Assembly (NCBI GenBank): GCA_943367755.1
Contig: CALRKB020000006.1
Coordinates: 62,001-126,000, forward strand
From: PCC-6802 sp943367755
GTDB lineage: Bacteria > Cyanobacteriota > Cyanobacteriia > Pseudanabaenales > Pseudanabaenaceae
Length of the DNA: 64,000 nt
Direction of reading: 5' to 3'
Translations under genes and position numbers: made by a program
Part shown: positions 51,601 to 58,467 of the stretch, piece after piece
Layout: every line of letters begins with the position of its first letter
How positions within the stretch are numbered: position 1 is the first letter of the stretch
The notes under the pieces: model-generated
Told to the model about the DNA's origin: nothing
The model's input: the letters and a program-made list of their open reading frames with translations, nothing else
The model's database searches: none

Positions 51601-52174
51601 TGAAGTGCGAGAAGCTAGTAATGGGAAAGAAGCTCTATCTCTTTGGAAAGACTGGGCTCCTCACCTGATTTGGATGGACATGCAAATGCCTGTGATGAAT
51701 GGATATGAAGCAACTAGGCAAATCAAAGCAGCAATCGGCGAATCTAATGTTAGTCAAACTGTAGTGATTGCATTAACTGGAAGTGCTTTCGAGAAGGATC
51801 GCTTCGCTGCTTTAGCTGCGGGCTGTGATGACTTTGTGCGTAAGCCATTTCGGACTGAGACGATCTTTGAAAAGATAACCGAATATTTGGGGGCTCGCTA
51901 CCTTTATGGTTCTTGGCATTTGGGAAGCAACAGCATTGACAATCCACCAGAACCCCAACTTCTAATGCCGCCAACTGCACTAAGAGAAGCTTTGGCGGCG
52001 ATGCCGCTTGATTGGGTGGAAGAATTACACCAGGCTGCCAAGCGAGTGCATGCAAAACAAATCCTCAAACTGATCGCACAAATTCCTCAGGCTAATGCCC
52101 AGCTAGCGAACTCTTTGACTCATTTGGCAAACAACTTCTGCTTTGAGGAGATCATCTCATTAACTCAACAATAG
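48686..52174 (+). CDS. DAHL-PAS hybrid histidine kinase
   Basis: An 1162-residue membrane sensor. Two transmembrane helices (about 24-44 and 264-288) enclose a mostly helical periplasmic domain of the DAHL type (NRYAANLRRIQEMDARINLNILQAQDGILTYYDPIVNDLAELK). Three PAS domains follow (about 300-420, 430-550 and 565-690), HisKA with His near 710 (SQFLSNMSHELRTPLN) and HATPase (LMNLLSNAIKFT, DSGPGI, GTGLGLPIS). A receiver (VAEDK, IWMDMQMP near 995, RKPF) and a helical C-terminus close the protein. It is coupled to the di-haem peroxidase by an ATGA overlap, so the periplasmic domain may read the redox state of that protein or its substrate. Confidence 0.9.
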   Translation: MKSAFYKKILAAHQIPKGFSKFGGYVIVAGALVLSIFLWLQAKAIDFDRHNRYAANLRRIQEMDARINLNILQAQDGILTYYDPIVNDLAELKMLQADLKLIPSFVDRVGREELDQLLQSYIQLWQDKERSIQRFQSQNGVLRNSLVYFPVAIANLAGHETNEPTLANNLNELLRHILLFNLTHETEIVPQINHKIQQLLAAKYSVIDRKNLEMAIAHARIILNRSPEVNDLVKTIVTMPTARQGDNLAKAYYHSYQKALDRTHTYRLYLYLLSIILLLGIAVAIIRRLRAYALTAQEAEEKYRNIFENSIAGIFQTTPTGTYLSVNPMLAVIYGYESSVELIQNLTNIQHQLYVLPERRREFIDLMQEKGVVVDFESQVYRQDGSIIWISENARSVSDRNGTLLYYEGSVTDISARKQAEIALQDSEAELRLLFAAMTDIVIIFDTEGRYLKSIGTQLSRLDYRPGVNPIGKTVHEVLPKELAELFINAIRQALLLRSQTSNPEDILAEISSQPASEQHSVSVEYSIPIHGQKTCFSASVSPLSENTVLWAARNISDRKRLEEELQQSEKQMRALLDAIPDRMFRHRIDGTYLDFKAKPEDLHFPREVLIGGKLSDLAIPEATVQGLLERFQLAVNSGELQTYEHELMRSDGTHYYEARIVKSGIDEVVCIVRDITDRRQTETALKNAMQAAEVANQAKSQFLSNMSHELRTPLNVILGFTQLLARSSSLTPKQQGYLDTIIRSGEHLLKLINDVLEISKIEAGRITLHEDSFDLHALLDWLQEMLRLKAESKGLQLIFDLAPDLPRYIRADESKLSQILMNLLSNAIKFTQIGSVILRAYPSHPLTLHFEIEDSGPGIASTELDNLFEPFVQTEIGISSREGTGLGLPISREFIRLMGGEIEVESRLGEGTIFRFDIQIGQIEAAQMQTQEPHRQVIGLETEQPQYRILVAEDKLENRQLLVEILTPVGFEVREASNGKEALSLWKDWAPHLIWMDMQMPVMNGYEATRQIKAAIGESNVSQTVVIALTGSAFEKDRFAALAAGCDDFVRKPFRTETIFEKITEYLGARYLYGSWHLGSNSIDNPPEPQLLMPPTALREALAAMPLDWVEELHQAAKRVHAKQILKLIAQIPQANAQLANSLTHLANNFCFEEIISLTQQ

Positions 52175-52208
52175 TAGATAAAGTATAATGAGATATCTGC
52201 AAGTGAAC

Positions 52209-52227
52209 AAAGCCCCAAAAGGCTTTT
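52209..52227 (+). terminator. Weak terminator after the DAHL kinase gene
   Basis: AAAGCC/GGCTTT (6 bp) with a CCAAAA loop, followed by TTAG. Confidence 0.45.
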
Positions 52228-52665
52228 AGTACAATAAGCTACCACTGTTATTCATAGATATACTATACGCCTTAGTTCAGCCCTGTCGAGGGGAATCAAT
52301 GAGCGTAGGATGTTCATGTATACCCTTCTAGCGGGTCTGATTGCCTCCCGAACCCACTACTAGATATGCTATATGTCGAGTAAATTTGGAGATCGTCGAG
52401 CTAGATTGCTTAATTCTGCTGCCGATTCGATACGCCTAGCATTAGATGAATGGGTATGAGTTAGCAAAAAACAACTGATGATATTGTTGCCAGGTCAGAG
52501 TTTGGGACAGGTTGAAGTTGGAGTCCTGCAATCTTCTGCGGCTACATAGCCAGATATGTAAGTGGCATATGCAAAATACATCTTGAGGTTTTTGCAGTTT
52601 AGACTACCATTATTCGCTAAAATTATTAGCGCTAAACTTTCATTGTAAATTTAGAGAATAGTTAA
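52228..52665. other. Intergenic region between the DAHL kinase and acpP
   Basis: 438 bp. A 28-codon frame at 52373-52459 (MSSKFGDRRARLLNSAADS...) has a plausible composition but no ribosome-binding site and no family that I know. The acpP promoter is presumably near the end of the region. Confidence 0.4.
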
Positions 52666-52905
52666 ATGAGCGACACCCTTGCTAAAGTTCAGGACATAGT
52701 GGCATCGCAACTTGGCGTAGATGTTTCAGAAGTTAAGCCAGAAGCTAGTTTTGCCAACGATCTAGGTGCTGACTCCCTTGATACCGTAGAGCTAGTCATG
52801 GCACTCGAAGAAGAATTCGGTATCGAAATTCCCGATGAAGATGCGGAAGGAATTGCCACAGTCCAAAACGCCGTTGACTATATCGATAAGAAGGCTGTTG
52901 CATAA
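52666..52905 (+). CDS. acpP: Acyl carrier protein
   Basis: The 79-residue acidic protein is a standard type II acyl carrier protein. The phosphopantetheine attachment site is Ser37 in GADSLDTVELVMALEEEFGIEIPDEDAE. It carries growing acyl chains in fatty-acid synthesis and delivers them to lipid and lipid-A-like acyltransferases. The fabF gene begins 92 bp downstream on the same strand, the usual cyanobacterial order acpP-fabF. Confidence 0.98.
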   Translation: MSDTLAKVQDIVASQLGVDVSEVKPEASFANDLGADSLDTVELVMALEEEFGIEIPDEDAEGIATVQNAVDYIDKKAVA

Positions 52906-52997
52906 TAAGCTATGAGCTTGTAGTTTTTGTTTGCTTGCAGCTAGCTGTCTGGCTGACTCAAAGACTCACAATCAACCATCGATCGCAAATAATCACA

Positions 52998-54254
52998 ATG
53001 CAAACCTCTGAATCACTCTCCCGCGTAGTTATTACGGGCTTAGGTGCCATTACGCCCCTTGGCAATACCGTTGAAGAATATTGGCAAGGCTTAGTTGCAG
53101 GCAAAAATGGCATTAGCAATGTCACCTTATTTGATGCATCCAGGCACGAATGTCGGATCGCTGGAGAGGTGAGAGGTTTCGACCCGCATACCTACCTGGA
53201 ACGCAAGGAAGCCAAGCGCATGGATCGCTTTGCTCAGTTTGCGGTTGCGGCAAGTCTCCAGGCACTAGAAAATGCCAAACTAGAGATTAGTCCCCTAAAT
53301 GCCGATCAGATTGGCGTCCTGATTGGGACGGGAATTGGTGGTTTACAAGTTTTAGAAGATCAAGCTTTGATCTTGATGAATAAAGGCCCCGATCGCTGTA
53401 GCCCGTTCATGATTCCCATGATGATTGCCAACATGGCATCGGGTCTAACCGCAATTCGCACGGGGGCAAAAGGACCCAATTCCTGTACTGTCACTGCTTG
53501 TGCGGCTGGCTCTAATGCGATCGGCGATGCATTTCGGCTAGTGCAGCGCGGCTATGCCCAAGCCATGATCTGTGGTGGCACCGAGGCGGCAATTACGCCA
53601 CTCAGCTTTGCTGGCTTTACGGCGGCCCGCGCTATGTCCACCCGCAATGACGATCCTGCCCATGCCTCACGCCCTTTTGATCGCGATCGCGATGGGTTTG
53701 TGATGGGTGAAGGTGCTGGCGTTTTAATTATTGAATCCCTGGAACACGCACAAACGCGCGGAGCCAATATCCTGGCGGAAATAGTCGGCTACGGTTGCAC
53801 CTGTGACGCTTATCATATGACTTCACCCTCACCGGATGGTGAGGGAGCGGTGCGCGCGATGTCCCTAGCGCTCAAAGATGGCGGCATTACACCGGATCTG
53901 GTGAATTATATCAATGCCCACGGCACCAGTACTTCTGCGAATGACTCCACGGAAACCAAAGCGATCAAACAGGTGTTTGGCGAACATGCTTACAAACTGG
54001 CAGTTAGTTCCACTAAGTCTATGACTGGTCACCTACTGGGTGGTTCCGGTGGCATTGAAGCCGTAGCAACTGTCTTAGCCGTGGTGCGCGATCGCGCTCT
54101 GCCAACCATCAACCTGGTAAATCCAGATCCTGCCTGCGACCTGGATTACGTGCCGCATACATCACGTCCCATGCAGATCGATGTCGCGACCTCCAATTCT
54201 TTTGGCTTTGGTGGACATAACGTTACATTAGTTTTCAGAAAGTTTGCGGCTTGA
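52998..54254 (+). CDS. fabF: 3-oxoacyl-ACP synthase II
   Basis: The 418-residue KAS II elongates acyl-ACP with malonyl-ACP. The catalytic triad is intact: Cys168 in TVTACAAGSNAIG, His in NAHGTSTSANDSTE, and His in STKSMTGHLLGGSGG; the C-terminal SNSFGFGGHN is also standard. I use the ATG at 52998 (MQTSESLSRVV); a TTG-initiated extension of 21 residues upstream has no similarity to the family. It is cotranscribed with acpP most likely. The gene for transketolase that often follows is not here; instead a hypothetical membrane protein is convergent. Confidence 0.97.
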   Translation: MQTSESLSRVVITGLGAITPLGNTVEEYWQGLVAGKNGISNVTLFDASRHECRIAGEVRGFDPHTYLERKEAKRMDRFAQFAVAASLQALENAKLEISPLNADQIGVLIGTGIGGLQVLEDQALILMNKGPDRCSPFMIPMMIANMASGLTAIRTGAKGPNSCTVTACAAGSNAIGDAFRLVQRGYAQAMICGGTEAAITPLSFAGFTAARAMSTRNDDPAHASRPFDRDRDGFVMGEGAGVLIIESLEHAQTRGANILAEIVGYGCTCDAYHMTSPSPDGEGAVRAMSLALKDGGITPDLVNYINAHGTSTSANDSTETKAIKQVFGEHAYKLAVSSTKSMTGHLLGGSGGIEAVATVLAVVRDRALPTINLVNPDPACDLDYVPHTSRPMQIDVATSNSFGFGGHNVTLVFRKFAA

Positions 54255-54329
54255 AGGTTGCAGAAATTTAAGCAGCTAGCATGGTCAAAATAGACTCAAC
54301 TGCATTAAGCGATAGCTAGCTGCATTTTG

Positions 54330-54716
54330 TTAAGCATTTTTCCTAATTAATTTTATTACTAAAATAATTGACAGAAACAAGACACAGCAAAATACTGACA
54401 CAATAGTTTCTTGGATTTTTGGTGAAACAACCACGATGAATCCCTGATCTTTAATCAGAGCAGAGAAGCTTGATACACAAAACGGCATGAGATATAGCCT
54501 GAATGTCTGCCAATGATCTGTTTCCCCGATATTGCTAGAAGCAACACTTAATATCAGTCCTGTACCGATTACTACACTTATACCAACTGAATTAATCCAT
54601 ATCTTAGATGAAGAATCAAAATAGAAATAAACTACTAAAATGTACCAAATCAAATAGCACCAGAGAATCGCTTTATCTAATTTAATCTCATACAGATATC
54701 GAATTAACCATTTCAT
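54330..54716 (-). CDS. Hypothetical four-helix membrane protein
   Basis: A 128-residue protein with about four hydrophobic segments (AILWCYLIWYILVVYFYF; SVGISVVIGTGLILSVASS; YLMPFCVSSFSALI; ETIVSVFCCVLFLSIILVIKLI). The central HWQTFRLYLMPFCVSSFSALIKDQGFIVVV is reminiscent of small bacterial membrane proteins without known function. It is convergent with fabF (75 bp between stops). Base composition is AT-richer than its neighbours, which may indicate acquisition. Confidence 0.6.
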   Translation of the reverse strand: MKWLIRYLYEIKLDKAILWCYLIWYILVVYFYFDSSSKIWINSVGISVVIGTGLILSVASSNIGETDHWQTFRLYLMPFCVSSFSALIKDQGFIVVVSPKIQETIVSVFCCVLFLSIILVIKLIRKNA

Positions 54717-55123
54717 AAATCTAAAGTGCCTATTTTGCTTTCACCTAACTATTATTTATGTAGAGAAGCAAGTAGCAGCTTCTAAACAAAAATAGTCTTT
54801 AATAATGAGCTTGCCGGAAGCATCTCAATCTCTTCTTTCGTTTATATCTCACTTCGGCTTGCTATATAGAATCAATTTCTCGGGGGCTTTGGAGGCTATG
54901 GCTATGACTTCAGTGCCTCCCCAAAACAGCTATTATGCGTACAGAATTCAGACTGAAAATTTTAGGTGTTTGCATCTTTAGTAGATGGCGATTGCCCAAG
55001 TTTTAATATCGCCCTGACCCAACCCTGCAAAGATCTAATAATTTGGCACTATCAACAATTGCTCTACAACTTACAATTTACACATAACACCAGCTTTTGT
55101 GTGAGTCAGGCTCAACGGATTCT
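54717..55123. other. Intergenic region upstream of the alpha/beta hydrolase gene
   Basis: 407 bp with no gene. A GGAGGC/GCCTCC inverted pair (about 54890-54920) is the only notable structure. Both flanking genes may be transcribed away from it. Confidence 0.4.
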
Positions 55124-55978
55124 ATGGCGATAGTAAAAATTCAGGGTGCGGAACATATTTATCGACTAACGCCCGTAACTGATGCGCCGTTTACAATTGT
55201 ATTTCTGCACGGTTGGTTGCTCAGTCAAGCGTACTGGCAACCCCTGATCGACCATCTCAGATCTCAGTTTCAATGCCTTGCCTATGACCTGCGCGGATTT
55301 GGTCAGTCGCAGTTAGGCGATCGCCGCCAGTACAATCCCCTCAGCTATGCGCATGACCTCAAAGAGATCCTAGACTTGCTGGATATTCGTAAGGTCTGGT
55401 TAGTAGGACACTCGTTGGGCGGAGCGATCGCTCTGTGGGCAGCTAGTATACTTAGCGATCGGGTGTTGGGAGTAACGTGCCTTAATGCAGGTGGGGGAAT
55501 CTACCTCAAGGAAGAATTTGAAAAATTCCGTAAAGCGGGCAGCATACTCTTGCGGTTACGACCGCACTGGCTACCTTATCTACCCACGATCGCGCAACAA
55601 TTTGCTAGAGATAGCGTGAAGTTTCCACTGGCTAGGCATTGGGGTAAGCAGCGGGCGATTGACTTTGTCACAGCCAAATACGAAGCCGCCCAAGGAACTT
55701 TACTGGACTCTACCAGTGAAGTTGAAGTGCACATGCTGCCCCAGTTGGTAGCAAAGTTAGCACAGCCAGTATATTTCTTTGCAGGTGCGGACGATCGAAT
55801 TATGGAACCCCAGTACGTGCGCCATCTGGCTAGCTTTCATTACTCCTTCAACGATGCGGGTGATAACGTATTTGAAATCCCGAATTGCGGGCATATGGGT
55901 ATGCTCGAGCAAACAGAGCAGCTTAGTAAAATGCTACTGCAACAGTTGCCGTACAATCAGAAAGAACAGTTTAGCTAA
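55124..55978 (+). CDS. Alpha/beta-hydrolase fold protein
   Basis: A 284-residue alpha/beta hydrolase. The oxyanion-hole region is FLHGWLLSQAYW, the nucleophile elbow GHSLGGAI (Ser97), the acid in FFAGADDRIMEP and the base His in NCGHMGMLEQ. Length and order fit the haloperoxidase/epoxide-hydrolase/menaquinone-type group; the substrate is not predictable. The ATG start at 55124 is preferred over a TTG at 55097. It is followed by a repeat-rich gap and then the lyase gene. Confidence 0.87.
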   Translation: MAIVKIQGAEHIYRLTPVTDAPFTIVFLHGWLLSQAYWQPLIDHLRSQFQCLAYDLRGFGQSQLGDRRQYNPLSYAHDLKEILDLLDIRKVWLVGHSLGGAIALWAASILSDRVLGVTCLNAGGGIYLKEEFEKFRKAGSILLRLRPHWLPYLPTIAQQFARDSVKFPLARHWGKQRAIDFVTAKYEAAQGTLLDSTSEVEVHMLPQLVAKLAQPVYFFAGADDRIMEPQYVRHLASFHYSFNDAGDNVFEIPNCGHMGMLEQTEQLSKMLLQQLPYNQKEQFS

Positions 55979-55980
55979 GA

Positions 55981-56065
55981 ATAATCGGCTATCAGCTATC
56001 AGCTATCAGCGATCGGCTAATAATTTAAGATCTGTCTGCTGAGCGCTAACTGCTAGAAGCTAATA
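55981..56065. repeat. GCTATCAGC-type interspersed repeat
   Basis: Successive near-copies CGGCTATCAGC, TATCAGC, TATCAGCGATCGGCTAA, then GAGCGCTAACTGCTAG. Similar words occur in the psbD-psbC gap (6150-6190). Such short palindromic repeats are common in cyanobacterial intergenic DNA. Confidence 0.65.
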
Positions 56066-56071
56066 AAAGTT

Positions 56072-56656
56072 ATGAATATAGTGGAATTTTTCCAGCACAG
56101 AGCTGGCACATGGACTTCGACGCGTACAAGCCATCATTTGATTATTAAAAAGGCAGAAAGCGGCACATCCGAGATTCACCTTGAGATGTTACCAGTAAGC
56201 GATCTACAGGTAGTAGAGCTATGCGAACAGCACGGCTTTAGCTCCGATCTGGCATTATGTGCAGCCAAAGTTACCTGGGATGGTTCAATGGAGTGGGATA
56301 AGAAAGATGATACTACGGACAACCCCCACCAAGGTTTTACTATTTTTGTACCGATCGCTGATGGTGATGATATGTCACGGGGCAAGCTTCTCCGCCATCA
56401 AGGATATGCCGAAAAAGCTCCAGTAGTTGGGCGCTACGTCATGAGTTCGGACGATGTTCTTAGCCTGATTACTGAGTATGGCACTGTTTACTCCGAGGAA
56501 AAATTCTGGTTCCCCCGTCCTAATTTGTGCTTGCGTGCGGGTTTAACTATTGGCATGTCCAACGTGACTTCGTTTTGCACAGAAATCCGCAAACCTGTGC
56601 CAGCTAAGGCTAATACCGAAGCGACTCCAACGACTACAGATACTACCAATACTTAA
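56072..56656 (+). CDS. cpcS: Phycobiliprotein chromophore lyase, CpcS/CpeS family
   Basis: The 194-residue protein has the lipocalin-like CpcS/CpeS fold: N-terminal MNIVEFFQHRAGTWTSTRTSHHL with the conserved R/S-x-R-T-x-HH region, and C-terminal CLRAGLTIGMSNVTSFCTEIRK. Such lyases attach phycocyanobilin to Cys-82-equivalents of phycobiliproteins. This shows that the organism makes phycobilisomes. The Thr-rich tail (ATPTTTDTTNT) is poorly conserved. It lies alone, 93 bp after the hydrolase gene. Confidence 0.92.
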   Translation: MNIVEFFQHRAGTWTSTRTSHHLIIKKAESGTSEIHLEMLPVSDLQVVELCEQHGFSSDLALCAAKVTWDGSMEWDKKDDTTDNPHQGFTIFVPIADGDDMSRGKLLRHQGYAEKAPVVGRYVMSSDDVLSLITEYGTVYSEEKFWFPRPNLCLRAGLTIGMSNVTSFCTEIRKPVPAKANTEATPTTTDTTNT

Positions 56657-56686
56657 TTACTCAATCTGCAATGTATGGCGGTCGTC

Positions 56687-56929
56687 TCATCGCATCCTGG
56701 ACGACATCATCATTTCTGGCATGGGTAGCGAAGGTGCAAACGGTGTTACCTTCTTACCCATGTAAACAACAGCCAAATTAGATCCGAAGATGTTTGACTT
56801 TACTGCTTCTGTCTTATTAACTTGAGCGAGAGTACGAGAACTACTAGTAGATCTTCTATTTAAAGTTGAGGGCGAACAGCTAGCGAGCAAGAGTACAAAT
56901 GCAATTGATGCTAAATGTTTGAATTTCAT
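56687..56929 (-). CDS. Small lipoprotein
   Basis: An 80-residue protein with start MKFKHLASIAFVLLLASCSPS: signal sequence and lipobox LASC (Cys18). The mature part is short, basic and Ser/Thr-rich, with MGKKVTPFAPSLPMPEMMM near the end. A longer frame upstream starts in the lipoprotein leader and is disregarded. It is probably anchored in the outer or plasma membrane; the function is unknown. Confidence 0.65.
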   Translation of the reverse strand: MKFKHLASIAFVLLLASCSPSTLNRRSTSSSRTLAQVNKTEAVKSNIFGSNLAVVYMGKKVTPFAPSLPMPEMMMSSRMR

Positions 56930-57187
56930 GGCTTGATTTTCCCAGTATAAATAACTCCGTTGTGGAACTTGAACGCTCTGGCTATGCCGTCCAGTTGCCC
57001 ACACTTGAAATGTAAGATGTGGATGTATAGCAAAATTTAGTTAACAAAATCTTGCTATACCAACATTTATACTGGTTTCGATCGGTGACTGATGTGACAC
57101 AGATCTCACACTGCATGCGATCGCGATGCAAGACATATGGGAACAAATGAGCATCTGTAAGGATTTCGATCGTCAACTACTCTTGCG

Positions 57188-58237
57188 CTATTCTTCCCTC
57201 TTCATTATTTTCCCCTCTTGACCTTCTAGCTCAGCAATCCGCTTTTCTAGCTTGCGCAGCCTATGTAGCATCTCAGGAAGCTGGCGCTCAGCTACCACAA
57301 TGCGCTTCCAGTCTTTTTCTGGTACGACTGGATAACCCATCATGCGCGCACCTGGCTCAACATAGCTAACAACGCCCGACTTGGCACCCAAAACTGCACC
57401 ATCACCGATATCAGCATGATCGGCAATGCCCACCTGACCTGCTAACACCACATGATGGCCTAAATTCACACCTCCAGCCAAACCGACCTGAGATACTAAA
57501 ATGCAATGGGGGCCGATCTTTGAACCATGTCCAATTTGCACGAGATTGTCGATCTTAGTGCCAACTGCAATTTCTGTCGTGCCAACGGAGGGACGGTCTA
57601 TAGCGCTCAGACAACCGATTTCCACATTGTCAGCGATCGCAACATAACCTGACTGAGGAATTTTGTACCATGTACTATCGGGTTGGATCTCGTAACCAAA
57701 ACCATCGCCACCAATCACCGTACTAGCATGAATGATGCAGTTATTCCCGATCTGGCTACCTTCGCGGATCGCGCAGTTAGCATGAATTGTGGTATCGCTG
57801 CCAACCTTAACATCAGTGTAGATGGTCGTGTTGGGGTAAATCGCCACGCGATCGCCCAAACAAACGCGATCGCCTATAACGACACCAGGAGCGATCGCTA
57901 CGTCCTTACCGATTTGGACATCCTGACCGATAATGGCTGTGGGATGAATGCCTACAGGTATTTGGGGTGGCTGGTAAAAGAGGGCGATCGCTTTGGCAAA
58001 AGCTAAGCGTGGATTACTGGTGCGCAGGCAAGGCAAATGACAAGGTGTTTGCAAATCTAAGATCGCAGCGCTAGCTTGAGTGGACTGGAGTAGAGACAAG
58101 TATTTGGTGGAGCTTAAAAAAGTTAGTTCTCCGGTCTGGGCGCGATCGATCGATGCTACACCCATAATTTCAGGATCGCTGTCGTGTGTGTCTAGCTGAC
58201 AATCGTTCAGGTGGGTAGCTAGTTGTGAAAGTTTCAT
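57188..58237 (-). CDS. lpxD: UDP-3-O-acylglucosamine N-acyltransferase
   Basis: A 349-residue LpxD, the acyltransferase of the third step of lipid A synthesis. The N-terminal MKLSQLATHLNDCQLD and FAKAIALFYQPPQIPVGIHPTAIIG are family hallmarks, followed by a hexapeptide-repeat left-handed beta helix (I-x-x-x-x-V units) to about residue 300. The catalytic His lies in NLVQIGHGSKIG. A C-terminal charged helix (WKRIVVAERQLPEMLHRLRKLEKRIAELE) ends it. The other lpx genes are not near. An upstream in-frame GTG at 58261 is possible, but the MKLSQL start is canonical. Confidence 0.95.
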   Translation of the reverse strand: MKLSQLATHLNDCQLDTHDSDPEIMGVASIDRAQTGELTFLSSTKYLSLLQSTQASAAILDLQTPCHLPCLRTSNPRLAFAKAIALFYQPPQIPVGIHPTAIIGQDVQIGKDVAIAPGVVIGDRVCLGDRVAIYPNTTIYTDVKVGSDTTIHANCAIREGSQIGNNCIIHASTVIGGDGFGYEIQPDSTWYKIPQSGYVAIADNVEIGCLSAIDRPSVGTTEIAVGTKIDNLVQIGHGSKIGPHCILVSQVGLAGGVNLGHHVVLAGQVGIADHADIGDGAVLGAKSGVVSYVEPGARMMGYPVVPEKDWKRIVVAERQLPEMLHRLRKLEKRIAELEGQEGKIMKREE

Positions 58238-58467
58238 ATACCAAAACAACCTCGTTTTCACCCTTGAGTATAGAAGCTGTTTAGTTTGATTTACACATCT
58301 GCGCGATCGCTATAAGCGATCGCTTGCTCTTATTGGCGCATATTGGCACAAAGGTTAAGCTATAGGTTGAGAAATGGCTATTACCTAGTCTTGTATGGTA
58401 TAGAAACAATAGGCTTAGATCCATAACTGGGCGTAATTTGCCACATAAAATTTGGAGAAAATTCTTG

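Noticed and set aside
52373..52459. Short plus frame MSSKFGDRRARLLNS...
   Set aside because: 28 codons, no Shine-Dalgarno and no known family; kept only as a note in the intergenic entry.
52935..52997. TTG-initiated extension of fabF by 21 residues
   Set aside because: It is unlike any KAS II N-terminus; the ATG at 52998 fits the family.
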